From the NCBI GenBank assembly GCA_036513415.1, contig DATBZA010000147.1:6706-70705 (forward strand): a stretch of DNA of 64,000 nucleotides, read 5' to 3'. Source of the DNA: 40CM-4-68-19 sp036513415 (lineage in GTDB: Bacteria; Myxococcota; Myxococcia; Myxococcales; 40CM-4-68-19). The notes below the pieces were generated by a model. It saw nothing but the letters and a program-made list of their open reading frames with translations, did no database searches and was not told where the DNA came from. A program made the translations under genes and the position numbers. This document shows, one piece after another, positions 1 through 8,826 of this stretch; positions within the stretch are counted from its first letter, which is position 1; every line of letters starts with the position of its first letter.

Positions 1-737
1 GCCGCCTTGCAGACGATCCCCATCCCGATCGCGCCGGCCAGGAGCGGCGGCAGCGCCCAGGCGAGCGTTCGCACCGGGACGCGACGGCGTAACCGCACCA
101 GGACCGCCGCGCCGGTGACCAGCGCGGCGAGCCCGGTGAATGGCCGCACCAGCCCCGCGAAGACCACGCAGCAAAAGAGCGCGGCGACCCGGCCCGCGGA
201 CGGCTTCCGCTCCAGGGCAAGCGCGGCGACGAGCAGCGCGGCAACCACCGCCACCGACGTGCTCTGGGACAGGTAGCTGGCGAAGAAGGGAAAGACGTCG
301 GTGGCGCCCAGCAGCAGGACCGGCGCCAGCAGGGAACCGGCCCGCGTCAGGCCCGCGAGGCGCGCCGCCGCGAAGAGCAGCGCAGCGGTGGCGCCGAGCA
401 GGAGACAGGGCGCGAGCCAGGGCGCCCCCAGGGCCTCGAACGGCGCGAGCACCGCGGCGTGCCCCGGGAGGTACTTCGCCGCGAACCGCGGGGTGACCAG
501 GATGTGCGCCGCCTCGAAGAACTCCGGCAAGGGCGGAGCAGGGTACGTGAGATGCCCGGACGCCAGGGTCTTCGCCTGGAACAGGTAGACGAACTCGTCT
601 TCTGTGTTGGGCCGGGCACCCCACTTGCCGCTGGCGAACGTCTGCATGCAAAGCAACGTTCCAGCCAGCAGGAGCAACGCGGCGCAGAGCGCGTCGACGC
701 GCCCGGGGGGCGGCGCGCCGCCTACAGCGACCTGCAT
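1..737 (-). CDS. GT-C-like polytopic membrane protein, partial (C-terminus off window)
   Basis: Reading the minus strand from ATG at 737 gives an uninterrupted frame to the window edge (at least 245 residues, no stop). A GGGAGG ribosome binding site lies a few bases upstream. The product has one hydrophobic segment near residues 17-31, then a soluble loop containing the motif TEDEFVYLFQAKTLASGHL, then many Leu/Ala-rich membrane segments. The loop strongly resembles MDEYAPLFQARVFARGRL in the protein at 1976-3637, so the two are probably paralogues. An acidic D-E motif in the first external loop is typical of GT-C glycosyltransferases that use polyprenyl-phosphate sugars. It is divergent from the GT2 gene at 794, with 56 bases between the starts. 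The substrate is unknown. It could also be a non-enzymatic DUF-type membrane protein. Confidence 0.7.
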   Translation of the reverse strand, partial: MQVAVGGAPPPGRVDALCAALLLLAGTLLCMQTFASGKWGARPNTEDEFVYLFQAKTLASGHLTYPAPPLPEFFEAAHILVTPRFAAKYLPGHAAVLAPFEALGAPWLAPCLLLGATAALLFAAARLAGLTRAGSLLAPVLLLGATDVFPFFASYLSQSTSVAVVAALLVAALALERKPSAGRVAALFCCVVFAGLVRPFTGLAALVTGAAVLVRLRRRVPVRTLAWALPPLLAGAIGMGIVCKA

Positions 738-793
738 TCGAGCACCTCCCGCTTTCTTGCCCAGGTCGCCAAGCGAACCGTACAGTCCAGCGC

Positions 794-1975
794 ATGCGAG
801 TCGCCGCGCAACTGGAGCCCGCGGCAATCGAGCTCACCGTCCTCATGCCTTGCCTGGACGAGGCGAGGACCGTAGGCACCTGCGTGGGCAAGGCGATCGA
901 GGCCTGCCGCGCGGCCGGCGTCGACGCGGAAGTGCTCGTCGCCGACAACGGCTCGCAGGACGGCTCGCCCGAGTTGGCCCGCGCTGCGGGCGCGCGCGTC
1001 ATCCACGTCGCGGAAAAAGGCTACGGCGCCGCCCTGCGCGCGGGGATCGAGGCCGCCCGCGGCCGATTCATCGTGATGGGAGACGCCGACGACAGCTATG
1101 AGTTCGAGGACGTCCCGCGCTTCCTCGCCCGCCTGCGCGCGGGCGACGAGCTGGTGATGGGCTCGCGGTTCCGCGGAACCATCCACCCGGGCGCGATGCC
1201 CTTCCTCCACCGGTTCCTCGGCAACCCGGTCCTCACCTGGATCCTCAACCTGTTCTTCGGCGCCGGCATCACCGACGCCCACTGTGGCATGCGCGGTTTT
1301 TCCCGCGCCGCCGTCCGCTCGCTCTCCCTGCGCAGCGCCGGGATGGAGTTCGCCAGCGAGATGGTGATCCGCGCCGCCCAGGAGAAGCTGCGCATCGGCG
1401 AGGTGCCCACCAGCCTGAAGCCCGACGGCCGCGGCCGGAGGTCCCACCTGCGAACCTGGCGGGACGGCTGGCGCCATCTCCGCTTCATGCTCCTCTTCAG
1501 CCCGCTCTGGCTGTTCTCCGTTCCGGGGCTCGCCGCGACCGGACTGGGCCTCGTGCTCACGGTCGCCGTCGCCGTGACGCGCGTCGAGCTGTTCGGGCGC
1601 GTGCTTCACACCCACTTCGCTCTCCTGGGCAGCGCTCTCGCCATCCTCGGCCTCCAAGTTACGCTGCTCGGGGTCTTCGCCAAGACCGTGTTCGTCCTGG
1701 ACGGCGTCGGACGCAATGCCGCGATCCAGCGGCTGATCGCGGGATACCGGCTGGAGCTGGCGCTCCTGTTCGGCGCCGCCGCGGTCTTCGCAGGGCTCTG
1801 CATCGACGGGCGCATTCTCTGGCTCTGGCTCCGCTCGAACGGTGGCGCGCTCGACGAGGCGATCACCAACCTCGCCATCATGGGCGGAACGTTGCTCGCT
1901 CTCGGCGTCGAGGTCATCTTTTCCGCCTTCTTCCTCAGCATCCTCAAGGCCTCGCGCGAGCGGCGGTGGGCATAG
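794..1975 (+). CDS. GT2 glycosyltransferase, dolichol-phosphate-mannose synthase-like, with C-terminal membrane segments
   Basis: This 393-residue protein has an N-terminal GT-A fold: the opening strand ELTVLMPCLDEARTVG, the VADNGSQDGS loop and the DADD motif for metal and nucleotide sugar (about residue 97). GSRFRGTIHPGAMPFLHRF and the later CGMRGFSR are characteristic of the DPM1/DPG-synthase branch. After about residue 235 come four hydrophobic helices. By family it transfers a sugar from NDP-sugar or GDP-mannose to a polyprenyl phosphate on the cytoplasmic face of the inner membrane. It directly abuts the GT-C-like gene at 1976, which could use such a lipid-linked sugar. The acceptor and sugar are inferred only by family. 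Confidence 0.85.
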   Translation: MRVAAQLEPAAIELTVLMPCLDEARTVGTCVGKAIEACRAAGVDAEVLVADNGSQDGSPELARAAGARVIHVAEKGYGAALRAGIEAARGRFIVMGDADDSYEFEDVPRFLARLRAGDELVMGSRFRGTIHPGAMPFLHRFLGNPVLTWILNLFFGAGITDAHCGMRGFSRAAVRSLSLRSAGMEFASEMVIRAAQEKLRIGEVPTSLKPDGRGRRSHLRTWRDGWRHLRFMLLFSPLWLFSVPGLAATGLGLVLTVAVAVTRVELFGRVLHTHFALLGSALAILGLQVTLLGVFAKTVFVLDGVGRNAAIQRLIAGYRLELALLFGAAAVFAGLCIDGRILWLWLRSNGGALDEAITNLAIMGGTLLALGVEVIFSAFFLSILKASRERRWA

Positions 1976-3637
1976 ATGGGTGAGCAGCAAGCGGGCGCAC
2001 TTCCTGCCCGCACAGGTACATGGATGCGGTTCCCGATCAGCGCCGCGCTCGTCACGGCGATCTCGGGAATCGCCCTCGGAGGCCTCTCGCTGGTGCTGGC
2101 CCAGCCGCTCCCTTCGGGAGGGCCGGTCGCGCCGCACATCTTCGAGTACCTGTTCTTCCGCAACGAGCCGCAGGCCGCCTGGCTGGCCATCGCGGTGGTG
2201 CTCGGGAGCGCCGCCCTTGCCCGCTGGGGACGCGTGCCGCGATCCGTGGTCTCGCGGCTGGCGGCGGATCCGCGCGCCTTCGTCGCCGGCGTGACGCTGA
2301 TCCTCGCCGCCGCGGCGCTCCTCGTCTACCGCGCGCACCCGCTCTCGATGGACGAGTACGCCCCGCTGTTCCAGGCCCGCGTGTTCGCGCGCGGCCGGCT
2401 CACGGGCCAGGTCCCTCCCGACCTGGTGCCGAGGCTCGTTCCTCCCTTCCGCTGGTTCATCGAAGCGGCACCGTCGGGAGCGATGCTGTCCGCGTACTGG
2501 CCCGGGTTCGCGCTCCTCCTCACGCCGTTCGTCTGGATCGGTTGCCCCTGGCTCCTCAATCCGCTCTTGGGAGGAGCGACGCTGCTGCTGGCCTGGCGTC
2601 TTGCCGGACGCCTCTGGCCGGGCACGAGCGCGGCGGGCTGGGCGGTGCTCTTCACCGCGGCGTCGCCGGCCTTCTCGGTCAACGCGATCTCGTTCTACTC
2701 GATGGCCGCGCACCTGGCGGCGTCGCTCTGCTTCGCCGCCCTCGTGATCGAGGAGCGGCTCTTTCTCGCGGGCCTGGTCGGCTCTCTCGCCGTCGCGCTC
2801 CACAACCCGCTGCCGCACACGCTCTTCGCGCTACCCTGGATCATCTGGCTGGCGTGGCGGCCTGGGCGCCTCAGGAACCTCCTGGTATTGGCTCTGGGCT
2901 ACATGCCCGGGGTCATCGTGCTGCTCGGCGGCTGGATATGGTGCCGCGCCCGCGTCACCCATCCGGTGGAGACGCGGGGCGGGGTCTTCGAAGGCCTGCT
3001 GGTGCTCGGCCGCAGCGTTTTCGCCGCGCCGTCGCTCGATCTCCTGCTCGCGCGGACGATGAACGTTGCCGAGCTTGCGTCCTGGGCGGTGCCCCTCCTG
3101 GTCCCGCTCGCGGTCCTCGGTTTCGTCCGCTGCCGGGCCGACGTTCGGGTGCGGCTGCTCGCGCTCTCCTCTCTCTTGACGCTCGCCGGCTACGCGTTCG
3201 TCGTCTATGATCAGGGACATGGATGGGGCTTCCGCTATTTCCACGCCGCGTGGGGAGCCCTGCCTTTGCTCGCGGCCGGCGGCCTGGAAAGCGCGGAGAC
3301 CACGCCAACCTTGCGCAAGCTGGCCCTCGCCGCCGCCCTCTTTGGCCTGGTGCTCTGCACGCCGCTGCGGTTCCGGCAGGTGCGGACGTTCATCGACGCG
3401 CACCTGGCACAGGTCCCTCCGACGGCGGGAGGAGGCCGGCAGACGGTGGTGTTCATCGACGTGGGTCGCGGCTCCTACACCATGGACCTGGTGCAGAACG
3501 ATCCTTTCCTCGAGGGGGACCGGTGGATGCTGATCAGCTTCGGTGAGCTGGCGGACCGGAGCTTCATGCGCGCCTTCTTCCCCAGCGCGAGGCGAACGGC
3601 CGCAGGCGCGTACGGCTCCGTCTGGCAGGTCGATTGA
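1976..3637 (+). CDS. GT-C-like polytopic membrane glycosyltransferase
   Basis: The 553-residue product has roughly ten or more hydrophobic helices. An early external loop carries SMDEYAPLFQARVFARGRL, with the acidic D-E pair expected of GT-C enzymes that take sugar from polyprenyl-phosphate donors. The ATG follows directly on the stop of the DPM1-like gene (TAGATG), and the next gene overlaps by ATGA, so it sits in the middle of a three-gene operon. It shares the DE(Y/F)xxLFQA motif with the divergent partial gene at the left edge. Donor and acceptor cannot be told from sequence. A flippase-like or structural role is less likely. Confidence 0.7.
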   Translation: MGEQQAGALPARTGTWMRFPISAALVTAISGIALGGLSLVLAQPLPSGGPVAPHIFEYLFFRNEPQAAWLAIAVVLGSAALARWGRVPRSVVSRLAADPRAFVAGVTLILAAAALLVYRAHPLSMDEYAPLFQARVFARGRLTGQVPPDLVPRLVPPFRWFIEAAPSGAMLSAYWPGFALLLTPFVWIGCPWLLNPLLGGATLLLAWRLAGRLWPGTSAAGWAVLFTAASPAFSVNAISFYSMAAHLAASLCFAALVIEERLFLAGLVGSLAVALHNPLPHTLFALPWIIWLAWRPGRLRNLLVLALGYMPGVIVLLGGWIWCRARVTHPVETRGGVFEGLLVLGRSVFAAPSLDLLLARTMNVAELASWAVPLLVPLAVLGFVRCRADVRVRLLALSSLLTLAGYAFVVYDQGHGWGFRYFHAAWGALPLLAAGGLESAETTPTLRKLALAAALFGLVLCTPLRFRQVRTFIDAHLAQVPPTAGGGRQTVVFIDVGRGSYTMDLVQNDPFLEGDRWMLISFGELADRSFMRAFFPSARRTAAGAYGSVWQVD

Positions 3638-4272
3638 TGGCGATCGGTCCGGCCGTCCGCCGCCTACTCGGCCCGCTCGAGCCCAAAGTCGCGCGCCTCT
3701 ATCGCGACGCGTTCTTCGACGTGGGCGCTTTCGCGCGCGCGGTGCGGTCGTGGACCGACGCGGCGCGGATCCTCGAAGTGGGTTGCGGGGACGGTCTCGC
3801 CACCGAGGAGCTCCGGCGCGTGTTTCCGCAGGCGGAGATCACCGGGATCGACATCCAGCCCGCGCCAGGCAAGCTCTTCCGGGGCGATCGCGCCGGGGTC
3901 ACGTTCCTCAGCGGCCACCTGGGCGATTTCGTGGAGCGCAACCGGGGCAGGTTCGATCTGGTGGTGATCTGCGACGTCGTGCACCACGTTGCACCCACGG
4001 AGCGCGCGGACTTGCTGCGCAGTGCCGGCCGGGCCCTGCGCGAGGGAGGAGGCCTGGCGCTCAAGGAATGGGAGCGGCTTCCCAACCTGGCGCACCTGGG
4101 CGCATGGATCTCCGACCGGTTCATCACGGGCGCGCAGGTCCGATTCGAGACCGCGCCGGCGCTCCGCCAGCTCGCGATCGAGGCGCTGGGGGACAGCCCG
4201 GTCGAGCGCGAGGTCCGGTTTCCGCCCTGGCGGAACAACCTGGGGCTCTTCATCCGCCCGCGCCGCCGTTGA
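3634..4272 (+). CDS. class I SAM-dependent methyltransferase
   Basis: This 212-residue protein has a Rossmann-type SAM-binding region: motif I ILEVGCGDG (about residues 46-54), the acidic end of strand 2 at TGIDIQ, and VVICDVVHH as the motif IV-like strand. It overlaps the upstream membrane protein by four bases (ATGA), which suggests translational coupling. Because it lies in the glycosyltransferase cluster it may methylate a sugar or lipid-linked intermediate, but the substrate is not visible. Its 3' end overlaps the convergent glycosyltransferase gene by 23 bases. Confidence 0.8.
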   Translation: MMAIGPAVRRLLGPLEPKVARLYRDAFFDVGAFARAVRSWTDAARILEVGCGDGLATEELRRVFPQAEITGIDIQPAPGKLFRGDRAGVTFLSGHLGDFVERNRGRFDLVVICDVVHHVAPTERADLLRSAGRALREGGGLALKEWERLPNLAHLGAWISDRFITGAQVRFETAPALRQLAIEALGDSPVEREVRFPPWRNNLGLFIRPRRR

Positions 4273-5194
4273 GGTGCGCGCCCCGAAGATGCAGGCGAGC
4301 GCGGATGCGCTCGACGATGCGCGAATCACGGACGTAGCGCGCACAGCCCACCGGTCCCAACCGGGCCAGCGCTCCGACTACCGGCGGCCAGCGCACCGCC
4401 GTGCCGCTGGCGGCTGCCGCCAGCGCCAGATTCAACTCGAGGGAAAAGCGTGCCGCCCGCCGGGCCGCCACTGGCGCAGCCCCACCATGCCGGTCGAGCA
4501 CCGCTTCGAGCTGCCGCCGGCGATCGGCGAGGTCGGTCCGGACCACGGTCTGGGATCCGGCATGGACGCGAAACCCGGCGAGCGGGGAGTCGAAGTACCG
4601 GATTGCGCCTGCGCGTCCCAGCCGGAGCCAGAAGTCCCAGTCGGCCGTGTACCAGAGCGACTCGTCCATGGCGCCCGCGCGCAGGGCGGCTTCCCGGGCG
4701 AACACCGGGGCGGGAGCGGCGATGAAGTTCTGCACGATCAGGCGTTCGGCGAACAGGGCCGGATCCACCTCGCCCGCAGGCAGCGGGCACCGCCAGGGTC
4801 CGAGGCGATTTCCACCTGGCCCGACGTAGAGCGCGGGGTGCAGGACCAGGGCAGGCCCGAACGCGGCTTCCCGCTGGATCGCGGCCAGCCGACCGGGAAA
4901 CCAGAGGTCGTCCTGGTGCAGGAAGCAGGCGTACTTGCCGCGGGCCTCGCGCAGGCCGGCGTTGGTCGCCGCCACCCAGTTGCCGCCGCGGTCGCGCGCG
5001 ATGCGCCGCAAGGGCAGCAACCGCTCCCACGCGCGCAGGATCTCCGGGCTCCCGTCGGACGAGCCGTCGTCGACCGCGATGACTTCGTAACCGTCGGTGC
5101 CCTCGCGCCGTACGCTCTCCAGCGCCTCCGGAAGGTAGCGCTCGCCGTTCCACACCGGCATCACGATCGAGAGCCACGGCTCGCGTGCGGCCAT
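4250..5194 (-). CDS. GT2 family glycosyltransferase
   Basis: The 314-residue protein begins with a classical GT-A domain: PWLSIVMPVWNGERYLPEAL, AVDDGSSDGS and FLHQDD (the DxD-type metal site, about residue 94). FAERLIVQNFI and the later WYTADWDFWLRLG motif place it in the GT2 branch common in O-antigen and exopolysaccharide loci. It is the last gene of a minus-strand operon (FAD oxidoreductase, methyltransferase, this gene) with gaps of only one to three bases. The short C-terminal helical part has no clear membrane span, so it is probably a cytoplasmic or peripheral enzyme. Donor and acceptor are unknown. Confidence 0.85.
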   Translation of the reverse strand: MAAREPWLSIVMPVWNGERYLPEALESVRREGTDGYEVIAVDDGSSDGSPEILRAWERLLPLRRIARDRGGNWVAATNAGLREARGKYACFLHQDDLWFPGRLAAIQREAAFGPALVLHPALYVGPGGNRLGPWRCPLPAGEVDPALFAERLIVQNFIAAPAPVFAREAALRAGAMDESLWYTADWDFWLRLGRAGAIRYFDSPLAGFRVHAGSQTVVRTDLADRRRQLEAVLDRHGGAAPVAARRAARFSLELNLALAAAASGTAVRWPPVVGALARLGPVGCARYVRDSRIVERIRARLHLRGAHLNGGAGG

Positions 5195-5197
5195 CCT

Positions 5198-5791
5198 TCA
5201 GCGCACCCGCTTCCCGGCAATGGTGACGAACTCGTTGTACTTGAAGACCGGGCCCGCCAGCCGGGGGAGCGGAAACGAGTAGCGGACCTGGACGCGAAGC
5301 CCGGCGCCGCGGAGGAGTCCCCCGACGGCATCGAAGTCCATGAACTCCACGTGGGTCGGATCGGAACGAAAGCCCGCTTCCTGCGGAGTGATCGCCACCA
5401 CCCGCCCCGCGTCAGCCAGCAGATCGAGGTATCCGCGGACCAGCTCCGTCGCTTGCCCGGCTCGCATGTGCTCGAGGACGTGCGAGAAGAGGAGCGAGTC
5501 GAACCGTCCCGGCGTTGCCCGGGGGGAGGCGCGGAGCTCCTCGGGCGTGAACGCCTCCAGACCGCGCCCCCGCGCGATCTCCACCGCCCGCCGGTTGTGA
5601 TCGACGCCAATGCTGGAGCCGCGCAGGTGGTCGAGGTTGCGGCCGATCCCGCAGCCGACCTCGAGCACGAGCCCCAGCCGGAGGCGGCGCAGGTGCGAGC
5701 GGTACGGGCGCTGGACGTCGAGAAGCCGCTTCCACCAGGCGCTCTCCGCAGTGAGCCTCTGCTCGGCATACCCGGCTTCCTCGGTGCTCAT
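5198..5791 (-). CDS. class I SAM-dependent methyltransferase
   Basis: A 197-residue protein with the SAM motif LVLEVGCGIGRNL (about residues 40-52), GVDHN at the end of strand 2, and SHVLEHM as the post-II motif typical of the Methyltransf_11/UbiG-like group. It lies between the FAD oxidoreductase and the GT2 gene with a 1-base and a 3-base gap, so the three are surely co-transcribed. The polysaccharide context suggests methylation of a sugar or lipid-linked precursor. It is not close in sequence to the methyltransferase at 3634-4272. Confidence 0.8.
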   Translation of the reverse strand: MSTEEAGYAEQRLTAESAWWKRLLDVQRPYRSHLRRLRLGLVLEVGCGIGRNLDHLRGSSIGVDHNRRAVEIARGRGLEAFTPEELRASPRATPGRFDSLLFSHVLEHMRAGQATELVRGYLDLLADAGRVVAITPQEAGFRSDPTHVEFMDFDAVGGLLRGAGLRVQVRYSFPLPRLAGPVFKYNEFVTIAGKRVR

Positions 5792-5792
5792 T

Positions 5793-7289
5793 TCATGCGC
5801 TCAGCCGCCGCGGGACGCTGCGCAGGCCGCTGGCGCCGGTCTCCTGCGCCCGGTCGCCCTGCTCGTGGTACTCCGCGTCCTCGTTCACGCGCCACAGATC
5901 GTACAGCGGGCCGCCGCCCAGGATGTTCTTCACGCAGAGCATGGCCGTCATCATGGCGTGGTCCTGGTTGTTGTACTTGTGCATCCCGTTCCGTCCCACC
6001 AGGTGCAGCGTGGGAAAGCGGGCCTCGAGCTCGCGCCGGATCCTCTCCACGTTTTCGGCATAGCCGTCATCGTAGACGGGATATGCCTTCGGCTGGCGCA
6101 CGACGCAGCCGTCGACCACGTCCAGGGCGGAAGCGAGGCCGATCTGCTGGATCTCCCGCTTGCCCAGGTCGATCAGCTCCGCGTCGCTCAGGGTCCAGAG
6201 GCCGTCGCCCTCGAAACAGAAGTACTCCAGGCCGTAGCAGGCCATCGACGGATCCGGCACCATCTCCGGCGACCAGGACTTGAAGTTCTGCACGCGCCCG
6301 ACCTTCACCTTCGGGTCGTGGATGTAGATCCAGTTGTCGTCGAAGACCTTCCGGTCCTTCAGGATCAGCACCACCGTGAGGAAGTCGCGGTAGCGCAGCC
6401 GCGCGGCGGCGGCGCGCGTCTCCTCCTCGATGCGAGGAGTGATTCCCAGGACCAGCTCGCGCAGAGGCGCCGAGGAGATCACGTGCGCCGCGCGGGTCTC
6501 GTGCCGGGCGCCCGCACGATCGACGTGAGTGAGCGTCCATTCGCGCCGGCCGGCGTCGAAGAAGCAGCCCACCACCTTCTCTCCCATGCGCACCGCGCCG
6601 CCCATCTCGCGCACCCGGCGCGCGCACGCTTCCCAGATCATCCCCGGCCCCTTGCGCGGGTAGCGGAAGGAATCGATCAGCGTCTTGATCACCGCGGACT
6701 TCTGCTTCGGCTTGCTCGCGGGCAGGAGCGCGTTGCGGATGGCGGCGCCGAGCGAGAGCCCCTTGATCCGCTGCGCCGCCCAGTCGGCGGAGATCTCCTT
6801 GCAGCTCATTCCCCACACCTTCTCGGTGTAGGTCCTGAAAAACATTCCGAAGAGCCTGCGGCCGAACTGGTTGCTCACCCAGTCCTCGAAGCTCCTCGGG
6901 TCGCGCACGGGAAAAAGCCGCGCCCTCAGATACGAGAGCACGCACCGCGCCGATTCGACCAGCCCCAGCTTGAGCAGCGCATCCGCCGCGCGGAGCGGGT
7001 AGGCGAAGAACTTGCCCCGGTAGAAGATGCGGGACGAGCGCGGCCTCTCGAGCAGGTCGTTGGGAAGCAGCTCCGTCCAGAGGTCCTCCACCTCCTTCGA
7101 CTTGGAGAAGAACCGGTGCCCTCCGATGTCGAAGTGGTAGCCCTTGTAGCTGGCCGTTCGCGCGATGCCGCCGACCAGCCCGGGGTCGGCCTCGATCACC
7201 GTGACCGGGACGCCTTCCTTGGAGAGCAGATACGCAGCGGTGAGCCCGGCCGGGCCGGCGCCGATGATCGCGACCGTCTTTCCGCTCAT
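5793..7289 (-). CDS. NAD(P)/FAD-dependent oxidoreductase, UDP-galactopyranose mutase/amine-oxidase-like
   Basis: The 498-residue protein starts with a dinucleotide-binding motif, VAIIGAGPAGLTAAYLLSKE (residues 6-25), followed by the acidic end of strand 2 (VIEAD) and the GGHRFFSKS motif. TYTEKVWGMSCKEISADWA and KGLSL are signature stretches of the FAD oxidoreductase family commonly found in exopolysaccharide loci and often misannotated as protoporphyrinogen oxidase. The C-terminal sequence after GMHKYNNQDHAM is a short variable tail. It is the first gene of the minus-strand trio and is divergent from the response regulator at 7384 (94 bases between). A sugar-oxidising or mutase role is a family inference. 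Confidence 0.8.
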   Translation of the reverse strand: MSGKTVAIIGAGPAGLTAAYLLSKEGVPVTVIEADPGLVGGIARTASYKGYHFDIGGHRFFSKSKEVEDLWTELLPNDLLERPRSSRIFYRGKFFAYPLRAADALLKLGLVESARCVLSYLRARLFPVRDPRSFEDWVSNQFGRRLFGMFFRTYTEKVWGMSCKEISADWAAQRIKGLSLGAAIRNALLPASKPKQKSAVIKTLIDSFRYPRKGPGMIWEACARRVREMGGAVRMGEKVVGCFFDAGRREWTLTHVDRAGARHETRAAHVISSAPLRELVLGITPRIEEETRAAAARLRYRDFLTVVLILKDRKVFDDNWIYIHDPKVKVGRVQNFKSWSPEMVPDPSMACYGLEYFCFEGDGLWTLSDAELIDLGKREIQQIGLASALDVVDGCVVRQPKAYPVYDDGYAENVERIRRELEARFPTLHLVGRNGMHKYNNQDHAMMTAMLCVKNILGGGPLYDLWRVNEDAEYHEQGDRAQETGASGLRSVPRRLSA

Positions 7290-7368
7290 GTGCGCTCATT
7301 GTCGCCCGCGCCTGCCGCGCCTGCCAAGGAAACATCCCCGGGAGGAAGCGTGCACCCGTGGCGAATCC

Positions 7369-7383
7369 GCATACACTGTATGC
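7369..7383. promoter_or_regulatory. 15-bp near-perfect palindrome with -10-like hexamer abutting the response regulator start
   Basis: GCATACACTGTATGC is an interrupted palindrome (GCATAC-ACT-GTATGC) that ends at the base before the ATG at 7384. It contains TACACT (7372-7377), a fair -10 match placed six bases before the ATG. No Shine-Dalgarno sequence lies in the 20 bases before that ATG. It could be an autoregulatory operator, a promoter giving a leaderless transcript, or both. No good -35 match was seen. Confidence 0.4.
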
Positions 7384-8742
7384 ATGCGGCGCGTCCTGAT
7401 CGCGGATGACGAGGAATCGATCCGCCACGTGCTCACCGAGCTGCTCCACGAGCGCGGCTACGAAGTGCGCGCGGTGGCCGACGGCGAGGAGGCGATGCGC
7501 GAGCTGACCTCGCGCGACTACGACGCGCTGGTCACCGACGTGCGGATGCCAAAGATGAACGGTCTCGATCTGGTCCGGGAGGCCCAGAGCGCGTCTCCAG
7601 AGACGACGATCATCGTGATGAGCGCGTACGGCTCACACGACCTGGCGATCGAGGCGATGAAGGCGGGCGCGTACGACTATCTCGGCAAGCCCTTCCGCCC
7701 CGACGAGGTGCTGCTGGTCCTGCGCAAGGCCGAGGAGCGCGAGCGGCTTCGCCGCGAGAACCTCCGGCTGCGGCAGGAAATGTTGCGCGGCGCTCCGCAG
7801 CTGGTCGCGGAGGGGCCGACCATGAAGGACGTGCTTCGCGTGGTGCACAAGGTCGCGCGCGCGCCGACCACCGTGCTGATCGAGGGCGAGAGTGGGACCG
7901 GGAAGGAGCTCGTCGCCCGCGCCCTGCACGACCTGTCGCCCCGCGCCGAGCGCGCCTTCGTGGCCGTGAACTGCGGCGCGATCCCGGCGCAGCTGATCGA
8001 GAGCGAGCTGTTCGGCCACGCCAAGGGGGCTTTCACCGACGCCAGCGTCGCCAAGCGCGGCCTTTTCGAGGAGGCGGACGGGGGGACGCTGCTGCTCGAC
8101 GAAATCGGCGAGCTCCCGATGCCGGTCCAGCCGACCCTGCTGCGGGCCATTCAAGAAAGCGAGGTGCGCCGGGTCGGCGACGCGCGGCCGACCCGCGTGG
8201 ATGTGCGCCTGCTGGCGGCCACGAACCGGGACCTGGCCGCCGAGGTGCAAGCGGGGCGCTTCCGCGAGGACCTCTACTACCGCCTCAACGTCGTCCAGGT
8301 GCGGCTGCCGCCGCTGCGGGACCGGCAGGACGAGATCGCGGCCATCGCGGATCAGCTGCTCGCGCGCCACGCGAAGCGGATCGGGATCGCCACCCGGCGC
8401 CTCTCGCCACAGGCGCTGGAGCTGCTGCAGCGCTACCGCTGGCCCGGGAACGTTCGCGAGCTGGAGAACGCGCTCGAGCGGGCGCTGGTGCTCTCGGACG
8501 ACGAGGAGATCGGGCCCGAATCGCTGCCGGACGCCGTGCAGCGCGCGGTCCCCCCGGAGCCGCCGCCGGCGCAGCTCAATGCCGACGATCTCTCGGTCAA
8601 GCGCGCGCAGCGCGTGCTCGAGGCGGACCTGATCCGGCGCGCGCTCGAGCGCACGCAGGGGAACCGCACTCGCGCGGCGGAGCTGCTCGAGCTCTCGCCG
8701 CGCGCGCTGCTCTACAAGATCCGCGAATACGGTCTCGAGTAG
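7384..8742 (+). CDS. NtrC-family sigma-54-dependent response regulator
   Basis: The 452-residue protein has a receiver domain (acidic pair D8-D9, phospho-acceptor D52 in VTDVRMP, K about 102), a central AAA+ sigma-54 interaction domain with Walker A GESGTGKE and Walker B GGTLLLDEIGE, and a C-terminal Fis-type HTH (GNRTRAAELLELSPRALLYK). The sigma-54 contact loop reads GAFTDA rather than the usual GAFTGA, a variant I recall from other members of the family. The ATG at 7384 was chosen because the receiver domain starts there. A longer reading upstream has no homology. No histidine kinase is adjacent, so it may be an orphan regulator. The target promoters are not visible in this window. Confidence 0.92.
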   Translation: MRRVLIADDEESIRHVLTELLHERGYEVRAVADGEEAMRELTSRDYDALVTDVRMPKMNGLDLVREAQSASPETTIIVMSAYGSHDLAIEAMKAGAYDYLGKPFRPDEVLLVLRKAEERERLRRENLRLRQEMLRGAPQLVAEGPTMKDVLRVVHKVARAPTTVLIEGESGTGKELVARALHDLSPRAERAFVAVNCGAIPAQLIESELFGHAKGAFTDASVAKRGLFEEADGGTLLLDEIGELPMPVQPTLLRAIQESEVRRVGDARPTRVDVRLLAATNRDLAAEVQAGRFREDLYYRLNVVQVRLPPLRDRQDEIAAIADQLLARHAKRIGIATRRLSPQALELLQRYRWPGNVRELENALERALVLSDDEEIGPESLPDAVQRAVPPEPPPAQLNADDLSVKRAQRVLEADLIRRALERTQGNRTRAAELLELSPRALLYKIREYGLE

Positions 8743-8758
8743 CCCCGGCCGCCGAAGG

Positions 8759-8803
8759 CGGCTTAGGGGCTATGCTTGAGCGCCAGTCACATCCGGCCGC
8801 CGA
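8759..8803 (+). repeat. left copy of an imperfect ~42-bp direct repeat flanking the repeat cluster
   Basis: The core AGGGGCTATGCTTGAGCGC followed by CAGTCAC and CCGGCCGCCGA recurs at 9727-9769 with about four differences. The two copies are in the same orientation, about 970 bases apart, and bracket the repeat-rich interval. They could be a duplicated target or recombination site, or remnants of a longer tandem duplication. Confidence 0.7.
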
Positions 8804-8826
8804 CCGCGGGGCGTCGCTTCATCTGC

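Noticed and set aside
722..2818. 698-codon open frame on the minus strand
   Set aside because: Antisense to the GT2 and GT-C genes; composition is non-protein-like. The real minus-strand gene at the left edge uses another frame.
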